From Chryseobacterium sp. POL2 (GTDB lineage Bacteria; Bacteroidota; Bacteroidia; Flavobacteriales; Weeksellaceae), in NCBI RefSeq assembly GCF_011058315.1, contig NZ_CP049298.1, positions 310,001 through 374,000 of the forward strand: a DNA stretch of 64,000 bases, read 5' to 3'. The first letter of the stretch is position 1. Each line of letters starts with the position of its first letter. The notes under the pieces are model-generated. The model saw only the letters and a program-made list of their open reading frames with translations, was not told the origin of the DNA and ran no database searches. This document shows, one piece after another, positions 44,776-55,574 of the stretch. The position numbers were made by a program, and so were the translations under genes.

Positions 44776-44843
44776 CTCTTGTATGATTATTGATATATCG
44801 GAAATATTTTTAAAAATCGAGACGTTAGGATTTGATTAATGCC

Positions 44844-44851
44844 TAATTTTG
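44844..44851 (+). promoter_or_regulatory. -7 box TAATTTTG of the TerC gene
   Basis: TAATTTTG, 39 bases before ATG 44891. Confidence 0.45.
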
Positions 44852-44890
44852 TACTTCAAAAATTTAAGCTAAAAATAAATTATTTAAAAA

Positions 44891-45928
44891 ATGCATCATC
44901 AACATCAAAGCATTATGGAATTGCATCCTGGACTTGTCTGGGGATTTGCAATTGTTGTCATTATAATGCTTCTTTTAGATTTAGGGATTTTCAATAAGAA
45001 AGCACATGTCGTATCGTCCAAAGAAGCTACCGTTTGGTCCATTGTGTGGATATCCTTGGCCATGGCATTTTCGGGTGTTGTGTATTGGGTTTTCAATCAT
45101 GACATGGGCGGACACAAGTTAGCCGTTGAAAAGTTCACCGAATTCCAAGCGGCCTATTGGATAGAAAAAGCATTATCCGTCGATAATTTGTTTGTATTTA
45201 TCATGGTTTTCAACTTTTTTCGTGTTCCAAAACATTTGCATCACAAGGTTTTGTTCTGGGGCATTATTGGTGCACTTATTTTCCGGGCGATATTTATTTT
45301 TGTAGGTGTTGAGATTATTAACTTAACGTATTTACCAGAGTTTGAACTATTTGAACAAGTTGTGAAAATCAATGCTGTAATGACCATTTTCGGATTCTTT
45401 TTATTGTATTCTGGGATTAAATCTTGGGGCGGACACAAAGAGAGTGATGACGATGCCGAAGATTTCGCTGACAATGCTGGTGCTAGATTGGTAAAACGTT
45501 TTTATAAAATATCAAAAACCTACGATGGTGACAAGTTCTTCACGATAGAAAATGGAGTTAAGATGGCAACGCCACTTTTGGTTGTTGTAGCGGTTATCGA
45601 GTTTACAGATGTTATTTTTGCGGTAGATTCTATTCCGGCGATTTTTGCAATTTCGGACGATCCATTTATTCTTTACACCTCTAATATTTTTGCGATTCTA
45701 GGACTTCGTTCGTTGTATTTTTTATTGGCAAACTTCATTTATATGTTCAGTAAACTGTCTTATGGATTAGCAATTATCCTTGCTTTCATCGGTGCCAAAA
45801 TGATTGTTGCGCCTTGGTTGCATGTGCCGTCCCCTGTTTCTTTAGGAATTGTTGGAGGTATTTTGGTAATTTCGGTTCTTATTTCGTTTTTGTTTCCAGA
45901 CAAGCCAAAACATGCAGATTCTCATTAA
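44891..45928 (+). CDS. TerC-family integral membrane protein
   Basis: 345 residues with seven to nine membrane segments and the conserved acidic motifs WIEKALSVDNLFVFIMVFNF and EFTDVIFAVDSIPAIFAIS. TerC/Alx proteins are linked to tellurite resistance and to Mn export or metalation of exported proteins. The His-rich N-terminus (MHHQHQS) could bind metal. The cytoplasmic loop is acidic (ESDDDAEDFADNA). Confidence 0.93.
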   Translation: MHHQHQSIMELHPGLVWGFAIVVIIMLLLDLGIFNKKAHVVSSKEATVWSIVWISLAMAFSGVVYWVFNHDMGGHKLAVEKFTEFQAAYWIEKALSVDNLFVFIMVFNFFRVPKHLHHKVLFWGIIGALIFRAIFIFVGVEIINLTYLPEFELFEQVVKINAVMTIFGFFLLYSGIKSWGGHKESDDDAEDFADNAGARLVKRFYKISKTYDGDKFFTIENGVKMATPLLVVVAVIEFTDVIFAVDSIPAIFAISDDPFILYTSNIFAILGLRSLYFLLANFIYMFSKLSYGLAIILAFIGAKMIVAPWLHVPSPVSLGIVGGILVISVLISFLFPDKPKHADSH

Positions 45929-45950
45929 TTAGAAAATTGAGTTATATACA

Positions 45951-45993
45951 AAAATCGCCGTTTCTGAAATTTCAGAATCGGCGTTATTTTATT
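45951..45993. terminator. Bidirectional terminator between TerC and GLPGLI genes
   Basis: CGCCGTTTCTGAAA pairs with TTTCAGAATCGGCG (one mismatch), flanked by A-rich and T-rich tracts. Confidence 0.8.
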
Positions 45994-46816
45994 TTAAAGG
46001 AAAATGTATGGCTTTGGAAAGTTCTACAGGATTATTCTTTTTTCTGGTTTGCTCCTGGACTTCTTTAGCGTAAATATCTAAATCTTTTATATTATCAATT
46101 TTCCTATTTTGATCTGGATTTATACTCCAAGTGCCAGGTTTCATACTTCTGTATTCGGAATACGGATTTTTATAACCATCAACTATAAGTTGTACAAACT
46201 TTTTTCTGGTAATGGCAATAGGTTTTATTCCAAAATGAGTTTCGATGATGTTGGAAGTGTCGTAGGTTGTATCAAGTTTTTTAACTTCAATCAATTCATA
46301 AGCGAAATTATCGTTATTGTCTTTAACTTCATATATTAATCCTGGTAAAGCACGGAATTTGAAAGGGCCTTCCATAATAGGGATTTCTGGGATAAACCAA
46401 GCTTCCCATTGGCGTCCTCCGAATCTTGTTATTGCTTTTTGTAGTTTGTAAGTGTTTTCTTCTTTTGTGTCATTTTTTATTTCCCATACGATAGGATCGT
46501 TTGATGGATAACTATAATAATTTTGAAAGATAACATTGTAATTAATATAGTCATCTGTATTTCGTGGATGAGAAACAACCTGCTCCATTGGAAGATTATA
46601 GAACATCTTAGTATTAGACTCTAATATTTTATTATTCGAAATCAGATCTTTAAGAATAAATTTTGTTTTGTCTTTTTCAACCTGCAAAACATAATTTTTG
46701 TTTGTATAATTTGATGATAAAGAATCTTCTTTAAATCTAAAATTATATGTGATGTGATAATCCTGAGCAAAAGCAAACTGCCCAATAACACTGAATCCCA
46801 ATAAGAGTTTTTTCAT
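45989..46816 (-). CDS. GLPGLI-family secreted protein
   Basis: 275 residues, signal peptide 1-17 (QFAFAQ). The family motif appears as ALPGLIYEV (156-164), preceded by WEAWFIPEIPIMEGPFKF. The GLPGLI family is confined to Bacteroidota and is of unknown function, often in multiple copies near TonB-dependent or peptidase genes. Monocistronic here. Confidence 0.92.
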   Translation of the reverse strand: MKKLLLGFSVIGQFAFAQDYHITYNFRFKEDSLSSNYTNKNYVLQVEKDKTKFILKDLISNNKILESNTKMFYNLPMEQVVSHPRNTDDYINYNVIFQNYYSYPSNDPIVWEIKNDTKEENTYKLQKAITRFGGRQWEAWFIPEIPIMEGPFKFRALPGLIYEVKDNNDNFAYELIEVKKLDTTYDTSNIIETHFGIKPIAITRKKFVQLIVDGYKNPYSEYRSMKPGTWSINPDQNRKIDNIKDLDIYAKEVQEQTRKKNNPVELSKAIHFPLK

Positions 46817-46840
46817 TTAATCATTTTTAATAAAGATATA

Positions 46841-46878
46841 AAAAAAGCCGATTAACAAACGAAAGTTAATCGGCTTTT
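46841..46878 (-). terminator. Terminator of gcvT
   Basis: AAAAAGCCGATTAAC / GTTAATCGGCTTTTT-type hairpin; a run of T follows on the minus strand. Confidence 0.88.
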
Positions 46879-46893
46879 TCGAAGACCTGTTCT

Positions 46894-47973
46894 TTATACA
46901 AAAGGTGTTTTAACAACTTTTGCAGGAATGTTTTTATTTCTTACTTGGATGAAGATTTCCGAACCAATTTTGTTATGCGATGTGTTAACATAAGCCAATC
47001 CAATTCCGATTTTTCTCATGGGAGATTGCGTACCAGAAGTTACTTTCCCGATAACATTAGCCTCGGCGTCAACCACTGGATAATCATGTCTAGGCACGCC
47101 TTTATCTGTTAACTCAAAACCAACTAATTTTCTAGTAACGCCTTCTTCTTTTTGTTTTGCAAAAATATCTTTAGACACAAAATCTTTATCGAATTTTGTA
47201 ATCCAGCCCAATCCAGCTTCCATGGGTGATGTTGTATCATCGATATCATTGCCGTAAAGACAGAAGCCTTTTTCTAATCTCAAAGTATCTCTAGAAGCAA
47301 GTCCACAAGGTACAATTCCGAAGTCTGTACCAGCTTTCATCACCGCATTCCAAAGTGTTTCGGCATCTTCGTTTTTAAAATAAATTTCGAAACCGCCAGA
47401 ACCAGTATAACCTGTATTAGAAATAATAACATCTTGTACACCTGCTACTGTACCTATTGTGAAATGATAATAAGGAATGTCTCCTAAATTGATATCTGTT
47501 AATTTTTGTAAAGTCTCAACAGCTTTTGGACCTTGGATTGCTAACAATGCCATATCATCTGAAGCATTGGTCATTGTTGCGCCAAATTCTGTATTGTATT
47601 TAGAAATATGATTCCAATCTTTATCGATATTAGAAGCATTAACAACTACAAAATATTTTTCATCATTCATTTTGTAAATGATAAGGTCGTCAACAATACC
47701 GCCTTGTTCGTTGGGAAGACAAGAGTATTGCGCTTTGCCATCTTCTAATGTATTTAGATTGTTGGTAGTCACTTTTTGTAAAAGATCAATAGCCTGTGGA
47801 CCTTCAATAAAAAACTGTCCCATGTGTGACACATCGAAAAGTCCCACTTTCTCGCGCACGGCGAAATGTTCTTCTGTAACGCCAGAATATTGTACAGGCA
47901 TATCAAATCCTGCAAACGGAACCATCTTTGCGCCTAAGGCAACGTGTTTGTCGTATAATGCTGTTTTTTTCAT
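46894..47973 (-). CDS. gcvT: Aminomethyltransferase (glycine cleavage T-protein)
   Basis: 359 residues. [61 protein letters not shown] and [15 protein letters not shown]-type segments are all characteristic of GcvT. It transfers the aminomethyl carbon to tetrahydrofolate in glycine cleavage. The gcvH and gcvP genes are not nearby. Confidence 0.96.
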   Translation of the reverse strand: MKKTALYDKHVALGAKMVPFAGFDMPVQYSGVTEEHFAVREKVGLFDVSHMGQFFIEGPQAIDLLQKVTTNNLNTLEDGKAQYSCLPNEQGGIVDDLIIYKMNDEKYFVVVNASNIDKDWNHISKYNTEFGATMTNASDDMALLAIQGPKAVETLQKLTDINLGDIPYYHFTIGTVAGVQDVIISNTGYTGSGGFEIYFKNEDAETLWNAVMKAGTDFGIVPCGLASRDTLRLEKGFCLYGNDIDDTTSPMEAGLGWITKFDKDFVSKDIFAKQKEEGVTRKLVGFELTDKGVPRHDYPVVDAEANVIGKVTSGTQSPMRKIGIGLAYVNTSHNKIGSEIFIQVRNKNIPAKVVKTPFV

Positions 47974-47999
47974 TTTTAAATTCTAAAATTCGTGATGCG

Positions 48000-48007
48000 C
48001 AAAGCTA
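48000..48007 (-). promoter_or_regulatory. -7 box TAGCTTTG of gcvT
   Basis: A minus-strand TAGCTTTG, 26 bases before ATG 47973. Confidence 0.55.
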
Positions 48008-48102
48008 ATGATTTGTATGCTGAAAATAAAGTTTTTTTGAAAGCTTTGTAGATGATGAAAATCAATTTCGGAAATATTCTTTTAATTACTTTTAAAATTA
48101 AT

Positions 48103-48110
48103 TAAATTTG
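48103..48110 (+). promoter_or_regulatory. -7 box TAAATTTG of the MmcQ/YjbR gene
   Basis: TAAATTTG, 18 bases before ATG 48129. The in-frame TTG at 48108 is part of this box. Confidence 0.55.
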
Positions 48111-48128
48111 AGGTATAGTTTTAATAAT

Positions 48129-48488
48129 ATGAATGCTGAAGAAATAAGAGAATATTGTCTTTTAAAAGTTGGTGTTACAGAAGATTTTCCGTTCGATAAC
48201 GAAACTTTGGTTTTTAAAATCGGCGGAAAAATTTTTCTTTTGATGTCTTTGGAAAAGCAGCCCACGACAATCAATCTAAAAGCTAATCCTGATTGGAGTA
48301 TCGAACTTCGTGAAGAATATGTGCAAATTGTTTCAGGTTATCACATGAACAAGAAACACTGGAATACCATTATAACAGAGGGCTTAAAGAGAGATTTTCT
48401 AATTAAATTAATTAATCATTCCTATGATTTGGTTTTCGCATCTTTAACAAAAAAATTGCGTGAAGAACTAATGAACGAAAATTCTTAA
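48129..48488 (+). CDS. MmcQ/YjbR-family protein
   Basis: 119 residues from ATG 48129. MNAEEIREYCLLKVGVTEDF, KIGGKIFLLMSLEKQPTTIN, and SGYHMNKKHWNTIITEG with LINHSYDLVFASL are the CyaY-like YjbR fold. Proposed to bind DNA; function is poorly known. Convergent with ribF, 6 bp apart. Confidence 0.9.
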   Translation: MNAEEIREYCLLKVGVTEDFPFDNETLVFKIGGKIFLLMSLEKQPTTINLKANPDWSIELREEYVQIVSGYHMNKKHWNTIITEGLKRDFLIKLINHSYDLVFASLTKKLREELMNENS

Positions 48489-48494
48489 ACGATT

Positions 48495-49415
48495 TTAAAA
48501 CTGAAATTCTTCTGTAAGACGTTTGTCATCGTCTAGTTTTTCAATAAGTTTTTCTAAACCTTCGAATTTAATTTCATCATGTAAAAACTCTCGGAATTTC
48601 ACACGAATTATTTGGTCATACAAATCGCCATCGAAATTAAGAATGTGCACTTCGGTGCTCAACTTTTCACCATTAACAGTCGGATTGGTGCCAATGCTCA
48701 ACATGCCTTTGTAAAATTGATTGTCTAACCAAACTTCCACAATATAAGCGCCTTTTTTGGGTAGAATTTTTCCTTCGGGCACTTCGATATTTGCAGTAGG
48801 ATAACCAATTGTTCTACCGATTTTTTTACCATGAATGACCATTCCCGAAAGCGAGTAGGCGTAACCCAACATGTCGTTAGCTTCTACAATATGAGCCGTT
48901 GCCAAGGCCGTTCTTATTTTCGTCGAGCTAATATGTTGATGCTGAAAATCGACTGGACCGAGCTGTTCAACTTGGAAATCTAATTCTTTTGAGAGTTGTT
49001 GCAGCAATTCAAAATTACCGCTTTTGTTTTTTCCAAAAGTGTGATCGTATCCTATAATAAGATGTTTAACATTTAGTTTTTTAATTAAAATTTCTCGGCA
49101 AAATTCTTCTCCTGTCAAATTTCGGAAGGCTTCATCGAATGTTTTTAAGAATAAATTCTGAATGCCAGCTTTGTCAAGAAGTTCAATTTTTTCGTCCAAT
49201 GTATTTAATAATAATACATCATCTTGTGGATTGAGCACTTTGCGTGGATGTGGCCAAAAAGTTAAAATGCCAGATTCCAATTCCTTTTCGGTGGCAATTT
49301 GGTTGAGTTTATCAATGATGGAAAAGTGCCCACGGTGGACACCATCGAACATTCCTAAAGATAAAGCAAGTGGCTTTGCGCTATGATATTGATCTAAATC
49401 TTGGATGATTTTCAA
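48495..49415 (-). CDS. ribF: Bifunctional riboflavin kinase / FAD synthetase
   Basis: 306 residues. N-terminal nucleotidyltransferase GMFDGVHRGHFSIID and GYDHTFGKNKSGNF. The C-terminal flavokinase has GKKIGRTIGYPTANIEV and KGMLSIGTNPTVNG. It makes FMN and FAD from riboflavin. Start is TTG at 49415: a stop codon lies upstream with no in-frame ATG or GTG before the conserved region. Confidence 0.95.
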   Translation of the reverse strand: MKIIQDLDQYHSAKPLALSLGMFDGVHRGHFSIIDKLNQIATEKELESGILTFWPHPRKVLNPQDDVLLLNTLDEKIELLDKAGIQNLFLKTFDEAFRNLTGEEFCREILIKKLNVKHLIIGYDHTFGKNKSGNFELLQQLSKELDFQVEQLGPVDFQHQHISSTKIRTALATAHIVEANDMLGYAYSLSGMVIHGKKIGRTIGYPTANIEVPEGKILPKKGAYIVEVWLDNQFYKGMLSIGTNPTVNGEKLSTEVHILNFDGDLYDQIIRVKFREFLHDEIKFEGLEKLIEKLDDDKRLTEEFQF

Positions 49416-49478
49416 AACAAAATAATTTTGTAAAAAGTCTTAATATTAATAGATAAATCAAGACTTCTTGAACTTTTA

Positions 49479-49512
49479 AAAATAGAATTTCAAGAACCTA
49501 AAGTTCTATTTT
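49479..49512. other. Inverted repeat in the ribF-atpD divergent gap
   Basis: AAAATAGAA pairs with TTCTATTTT across 16 bases. It lies about 55 bp upstream of the atpD -7 box. Could be an operator or a leftover terminator; no regulator is indicated. Confidence 0.35.
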
Positions 49513-49525
49513 GCAAATATGATAA

Positions 49526-51106
<1,581 letters not shown>

Positions 51107-51133
51107 TAATTAGACACTAGGTATCAGAGTTTT

Positions 51134-51171
51134 GACATGAGACTTTAATGTCTGAAATCTGAAATCTGAAA
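51134..51171. repeat. Heptanucleotide tandem array between atpD and atpC
   Basis: Three perfect TCTGAAA units (51151-51171), preceded by GACATGA (51134-51140), which also occurs in the HlyD-MFS array. It lies within what should be an atpD-atpC operon. Confidence 0.75.
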
Positions 51172-51190
51172 TCTTTTAATCTAAATTAAA

Positions 51191-51472
51191 ATGACAATCA
51201 AAATTATAACTCCAGAATATGTAGTATTTGAAGGTTCGGTGAACTCGATTTTATTACCAGGAAAACAAGGTGAGTTTCATATTTTTAAAAACCACGCCGC
51301 TATTGTTTCAGCATTAGTGAATGGTCATATAAAAATCTATACCGAAGAAATTTCTGCACAGTATTCTAAATATTTCACCAAGGAAGACGAGGCTAACACA
51401 GCATTCTCTTTTCCGATAAGAAGTGGTGTTCTAGAATTTAACAACGATAAAGGAATTATCCTTTGCGAGTAA
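51191..51472 (+). CDS. atpC: F1Fo ATP synthase subunit epsilon
   Basis: 93 residues, only the N-terminal beta-sandwich (ITPEYVVFEGSVNSILLPGK, GEFHIFKNHAAIVSALVNGH). The C-terminal helical hairpin of the E. coli subunit is absent, as is usual in Bacteroidota. It couples F1 to the c-ring rotor. Terminator at 51495. Confidence 0.93.
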   Translation: MTIKIITPEYVVFEGSVNSILLPGKQGEFHIFKNHAAIVSALVNGHIKIYTEEISAQYSKYFTKEDEANTAFSFPIRSGVLEFNNDKGIILCE

Positions 51473-51494
51473 GAATAGAATAAATATATTGAAG

Positions 51495-51526
51495 CACCCC
51501 GAATTTTCGGGGTGTTTTATTTTTTG
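51495..51526 (+). terminator. Terminator of the atpD-atpC unit
   Basis: CACCCCGA / TCGGGGTG stem followed by TTTTATTTTTT. Confidence 0.9.
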
Positions 51527-51572
51527 TTATTTTAAATATTTAAAATTAAATTATAGCATCTTGGCTAAGACC

Positions 51573-51604
51573 TTGTTAAATATTTGAAAAAAACACTAAA
51601 TTTG
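51573..51604 (+). promoter_or_regulatory. Promoter of thrS (TTG N21 TAAATTTG)
   Basis: TTG at 51573-51575 and TAAATTTG at 51597-51604, spaced by 21 bases; ATG at 51627. Confidence 0.65.
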
Positions 51605-51626
51605 TATCTTAATTTTTTATATCATT

Positions 51627-53573
51627 ATGCTTAAAATTACGCTTCCTGATGCTAGCATCAGAGAATTTGATGGAGCAGTGACTCCACTTCAAGTTGCACA
51701 AAGTATCAGCGATGGATTAGCAAGAAATACCATCTCTGCAATTGTTAATGGCCAACAGACAGAAGTTGACACGCCAATAACGACCGACTCTACCGTGCAA
51801 TTGTTGACGTGGAATGATGATATGGGAAAAAAAGCATTTTGGCATTCTTCAGCCCACCTTTTAGCACAAGCCATTATGGAGTATTATCCAGAAGCTAAGT
51901 TGACAATAGGTCCTGCGATTGCTAATGGATTTTATTATGATGTAGATTTTGGTGATAAAGCATTGTCAGAAAAAGATTTTGAAATGCTTGAGAAGAAAAT
52001 CATTGAAAATGCTAAAAAGAATTCAACTTTCAATTTAAGACATGTTTCAAAAGAAGAGGCATTGAAAGAATATGCTGACAATCCTTTTAAAACTGAATTA
52101 ATAAACAATCTTCAAGACGGCGAAATTACTTTTGTGACGCACGATAACTTTACAGACCTTTGTCGTGGTGGACACATCCCTGCAACAGGAATTGTGAAAG
52201 CTGTTAAAATTCTTAATGCTGCAGGGGCTTATTGGAGAGGAGATGAAAAGAACAAGCAATTGACGCGTGTATATGGTATTTCATTTCCAAAACAAAAAGA
52301 ACTTACCGAATATCTTGAAAGGCTTGAAGAAGCAAAACGTCGCGACCACCGTAAGTTAGGCAAAGAGATGGGGATTTTTACTTTCTCAGAAAAAGTTGGA
52401 GCAGGTCTTCCACTTTGGCTACCAAAAGGTGCTGCGCTTAGAAAAAAATTAGAAAATTTCTTATCTGCTGCTCAAAGAAAACAAGGCTACGAATTTGTGA
52501 TTTCTCCACATATTGGGCACAAAGATTTATATGTAACTTCGGGACATTACGAAAAATACGGTGCTGATAGTTTTCAACCAATAAAAACACCAAACGAAGG
52601 GGAAGAGTTTTTATTAAAACCAATGAACTGTCCACACCATTGCGAGATCTACAAAGCGCAACAATGGTCGTACAGAGATCTTCCAAAACGCTATGCAGAA
52701 TTTGGAACGGTGTATAGATACGAACAATCAGGAGAATTACATGGCTTGACACGTGTACGTGGATTTACGCAAGATGATGCGCATTTATTCTGTATGCCAG
52801 ATCAGTTGAATGAAGAATTTGAAAAAGTTATAGATTTGGTTCTTTACGTTTTTGGTTCTTTAGGATTCGAAGATTTTACAGCGCAGATTTCTTTAAGAGA
52901 TCCTGAAAATAAACAAAAATATATCGGTAGCGACGACAACTGGGAAAAAGCAGAAAGCGCCATTATCAATGCTGCAAAGGCTAAAAATCTTAAGACGGTA
53001 ACAGAATATGGTGAAGCAGCGTTCTATGGCCCGAAGCTGGATTTTATGGTGAAAGATGCATTGGGTAGAAGTTGGCAGCTAGGAACCATTCAGGTAGATT
53101 ACAACCTACCAGAACGTTTTGACCTTTGGTATGTTGGTAATGATAATGAAAAGCATCGTCCAGTAATGATCCACAGAGCACCATTCGGTTCTATGGAACG
53201 TTTTATCGCGATTTTAATTGAAAATACAGCTGGTGATTTTCCATTATGGCTGAGTCCAGATCAGTTTATTATTCTCCCTATTAGCGAAAAATATGTAGAC
53301 TATGCTAAAAAAGTTTCACAATTGTTGGAAAATCACGATATTAGCGGTCTAATTGATGAGCGTAACGAGAAAACAGGGAAAAAGATTCGCGATGCAGAGA
53401 TTAACAAGATTCCGTTCATGTTAATTGTAGGCGAAAATGAAGCTGGTAACAATACGATATCGGTAAGAAGAAGAGGCGAGGGCGATCTTGGCGAGATGAA
53501 AATCGAAGATTTCGTTTCTTATTTTAAAACAGAAAGTATGAAAGGCATTAAACCTTTCGGCGAAAATAATTAG
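51627..53573 (+). CDS. thrS: Threonyl-tRNA synthetase
   Basis: 648 residues: TGS domain ([13 protein letters not shown]), editing domain with [14 protein letters not shown] and [11 protein letters not shown], then the class II core with [34 protein letters not shown] (motif 2) and [19 protein letters not shown] (motif 3), and an anticodon-binding C-terminus. First gene of the thrS-infC-rpmI-rplT block. Confidence 0.97.
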   Translation: MLKITLPDASIREFDGAVTPLQVAQSISDGLARNTISAIVNGQQTEVDTPITTDSTVQLLTWNDDMGKKAFWHSSAHLLAQAIMEYYPEAKLTIGPAIANGFYYDVDFGDKALSEKDFEMLEKKIIENAKKNSTFNLRHVSKEEALKEYADNPFKTELINNLQDGEITFVTHDNFTDLCRGGHIPATGIVKAVKILNAAGAYWRGDEKNKQLTRVYGISFPKQKELTEYLERLEEAKRRDHRKLGKEMGIFTFSEKVGAGLPLWLPKGAALRKKLENFLSAAQRKQGYEFVISPHIGHKDLYVTSGHYEKYGADSFQPIKTPNEGEEFLLKPMNCPHHCEIYKAQQWSYRDLPKRYAEFGTVYRYEQSGELHGLTRVRGFTQDDAHLFCMPDQLNEEFEKVIDLVLYVFGSLGFEDFTAQISLRDPENKQKYIGSDDNWEKAESAIINAAKAKNLKTVTEYGEAAFYGPKLDFMVKDALGRSWQLGTIQVDYNLPERFDLWYVGNDNEKHRPVMIHRAPFGSMERFIAILIENTAGDFPLWLSPDQFIILPISEKYVDYAKKVSQLLENHDISGLIDERNEKTGKKIRDAEINKIPFMLIVGENEAGNNTISVRRRGEGDLGEMKIEDFVSYFKTESMKGIKPFGENN

Positions 53574-53597
53574 TAATAACTTTAAAATTTTAATACA

Positions 53598-54164
53598 ATA
53601 GCACTAAAACGTAACAACAGCAGAAGAGGTCCAATGCGTCGTCCAGTACAGGAAGATTTGCATATGATTAACGACAAAATCCACGTAAAAGAAGTACGTC
53701 TAGTTGGTGAAAATGTCGAGCCAGGCGTATATCCTACGGCTAAAGCAAAAGATATTGCTAGAGAGCAAGAGTTGGATTTGGTAGTAATATCAGATAAGTC
53801 CGAGCCATTTATCGCTAGGATTTTGGATTACAAAAAGTTCTTATATGAGCAAAAGAAAAAGCAAAAAGAACTAAAAGCAAAGCAAGTAAAAGTTGTGGTT
53901 AAAGAGATTCGTTTTGGTCCTCAGACAGATGAGCACGATTACGAATTTAAGAAAAAGCACGCTGAAAAATTCTTAGAAGAAGGTTCTAAACTTAAAACTT
54001 ATGTATTCTTCAAAGGACGTTCTATTATCTTTAAAGATCAAGGAGAAATTTTACTTTTAAAACTAGCTCAAGAATTAGAGCATGTTGGTAAAGTGGATCA
54101 ACTTCCTAAGCTAGAGGGTAAAAGGATGATTATGATGATGAGTCCTAAAAAACCTGCTAAATAA
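53598..54164 (+). CDS. infC: Translation initiation factor IF-3, probable non-canonical ATA start
   Basis: 188 residues if started at ATA 53598, 176 from the first ATG (53634). The 12 codons between read [12 protein letters not shown], without stop, and look like the basic IF-3 N-terminal extension seen in Bacteroidota (often given as MALRRR...). The body ([66 protein letters not shown]) is clear IF-3. IF-3 rejects non-standard start codons, so a rare start permits autoregulation, as with AUU in E. coli. The start choice is an inference; the gene identity is not in doubt. Confidence 0.85.
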   Translation: MALKRNNSRRGPMRRPVQEDLHMINDKIHVKEVRLVGENVEPGVYPTAKAKDIAREQELDLVVISDKSEPFIARILDYKKFLYEQKKKQKELKAKQVKVVVKEIRFGPQTDEHDYEFKKKHAEKFLEEGSKLKTYVFFKGRSIIFKDQGEILLLKLAQELEHVGKVDQLPKLEGKRMIMMMSPKKPAK

Positions 54165-54186
54165 TAACTGTTTTTTTTAAATATAT

Positions 54187-54218
54187 AGCAAGAGATTAAT
54201 TTAGGTCTCTTGCTTTTA
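54187..54218 (+). terminator. Terminator or attenuator after infC
   Basis: AGCAAGAGA / TCTCTTGCT, perfect 9-bp stem with a 10-base loop, followed by TTTTAATAT. It may separate infC from rpmI-rplT. Confidence 0.75.
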
Positions 54219-54241
54219 ATATAAGTCCGCAAGATTCAAAA

Positions 54242-54257
54242 TAATTTTGTAATTTTG
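54242..54257 (+). promoter_or_regulatory. Tandem -7 boxes before rpmI
   Basis: Two back-to-back TAATTTTG octamers (54242-54249 and 54250-54257); rpmI starts at 54301. rpmI-rplT may thus be transcribed separately from infC. Confidence 0.6.
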
Positions 54258-54300
54258 CAGATTCAAAGAATATTGATAACAAATTATAAAAAGCAAAACA

Positions 54301-54498
54301 ATGCCAAAATTAAAAACGAAATCTGGTGCTAAGAAACGTTTTGCTCTTACTGGAACAGGTAAGATCAAAAGAAAAAATGCTTACAAAAGCCACATCTTGA
54401 CAAAAAAGGAGACAAAGCAAAAGAGAAATCTTACGCAAACTTCTTATGTTGCTAATGTGGACGAGAGAAGTGTTAAACGTCAATTAGCAATTAAGTAG
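54301..54498 (+). CDS. rpmI: 50S ribosomal protein L35
   Basis: 65 residues: [41 protein letters not shown] full-length, highly basic L35. Conserved infC-rpmI-rplT order. Confidence 0.97.
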   Translation: MPKLKTKSGAKKRFALTGTGKIKRKNAYKSHILTKKETKQKRNLTQTSYVANVDERSVKRQLAIK

Positions 54499-54556
54499 TT
54501 TTTATAACCAATTTTCGGTTTATAAGAATTCACAAAACAATTCAAAATTTTAACCC

Positions 54557-54600
54557 TGAAACGGCGCACAAAAGAGAGTTATAACAACTACGCCCTTTTC
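54557..54600 (+). promoter_or_regulatory. Candidate rplT leader hairpin in the rpmI-rplT spacer
   Basis: GAAA-GGCG (54558-54566) pairs with CGCC-TTTC (54591-54600) with a small internal loop, enclosing a purine-rich loop (AAAAGAGAG). It lies 18 bases before the rplT ATG. A 119-base spacer is unusually long for this pair; L20 autoregulation by an RNA mimic is a possible role, not shown. Confidence 0.4.
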
Positions 54601-54617
54601 AAAAAAACAATTACATT

Positions 54618-54962
54618 ATGCCAAGATCAGTAAACGCTGTAGCGTCTAGAGCGCGCAGAAAAAAAATTATGAAGCAGGCTAAAGGTTTTTTCGGTAGAAG
54701 AAAAAATGTTTGGACTGTAGCTAAAAACGCCGTGGAAAAAGCAATGCAATATGCTTACCGCGGTAGAAAAGAGAAGAAAAGAAACTTCAGAGCACTTTGG
54801 ATTACGCGTATCAATGCGGGAGCTAGAGAGCACGGGATGTCTTACTCTCAGTTCATGGGAGCTCTTAAAAAGAACAACATCGAGCTTAACAGAAAAGTTC
54901 TTGCAGACCTTGCAATGAACCACCCTGAAGCTTTCAAAGCTGTTGTAGATCAAGTAAAATAA
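54618..54962 (+). CDS. rplT: 50S ribosomal protein L20
   Basis: 114 residues: [59 protein letters not shown]-type helices. Binds 23S rRNA early in 50S assembly and is a known translational repressor of rpmI-rplT in other bacteria. Followed by a strong bidirectional terminator. Confidence 0.97.
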   Translation: MPRSVNAVASRARRKKIMKQAKGFFGRRKNVWTVAKNAVEKAMQYAYRGRKEKKRNFRALWITRINAGAREHGMSYSQFMGALKKNNIELNRKVLADLAMNHPEAFKAVVDQVK

Positions 54963-54986
54963 TTAATCAATTTTGTTATCAATATA

Positions 54987-55014
54987 AAACCTGAGCATTA
55001 GCTCAGGTTTTTTT
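54987..55014. terminator. Bidirectional terminator between rplT and FKBP gene
   Basis: AAACCTGAGC / GCTCAGGTTT with ATTA loop, T-run on the plus strand and TTTTATAT on the minus strand. Confidence 0.9.
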
Positions 55015-55447
55015 ATTTAATCCCAATCAATTCGACTTCGAAAATTAAAGTAGAATTTGGTCCAATTTCTTTCGAGATTTGTTGACCGCCATAGGCCAAA
55101 TGCGGTGGAATTACAAACTTCCATTTGCTGCCCGTTGACATCAACTGTAAACCTTCTGTCCAACCAGAAATAACGCGATTAAGTGGAAAACTGGCTGGTT
55201 TGTTTCTTTCTACAGAGCTGTCAAAAACTTCTCCTTTGATGGTTGTGCCATGATAATGACAAATTACCGTATCTCTAGCCTCGGGTTTTCTTCCTTCTTC
55301 ATCCGTGATAATTTGATATTGTAATCCGCTTTCCAATGTTACAACGCCTTCTTGTTTGCCAAACTCTTCCTGAAAGGCTTTACCTTCGTTAAGGTTTTTT
55401 TCGGCTAAAGCTTTTTTCTTTTTTGCTAAAAAATCAGCTACTCCCAT
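55013..55447 (-). CDS. FKBP-type peptidyl-prolyl cis-trans isomerase
   Basis: 144 residues. Charged N-terminal helix (MGVADFLAKKKKALAEKNL) then the FKBP domain: VICHYHGTTIKGEVFDSSVE, PLNRVISGWTEGLQLMSTGS and IPPHLAYGGQ. No signal peptide, so probably cytosolic, unlike FkpA. Helps proline-limited folding. Confidence 0.92.
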   Translation of the reverse strand: MGVADFLAKKKKALAEKNLNEGKAFQEEFGKQEGVVTLESGLQYQIITDEEGRKPEARDTVICHYHGTTIKGEVFDSSVERNKPASFPLNRVISGWTEGLQLMSTGSKWKFVIPPHLAYGGQQISKEIGPNSTLIFEVELIGIK

Positions 55448-55461
55448 GTTTTAAATTTTTT

Positions 55462-55469
55462 CAAATTTA
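55462..55469 (-). promoter_or_regulatory. -7 box TAAATTTG of the FKBP gene
   Basis: A minus-strand TAAATTTG, 14 bases before ATG 55447. Confidence 0.55.
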
Positions 55470-55574
55470 CGGATTTTAGAATTTTAAAAGGAGGTTAAAT
55501 TAAGCTTTTACAATCTATTAGTGCTAAAGTCAAGATATATTTTTATTTTCGTAGGTTCTTACATGTTTTAAACA

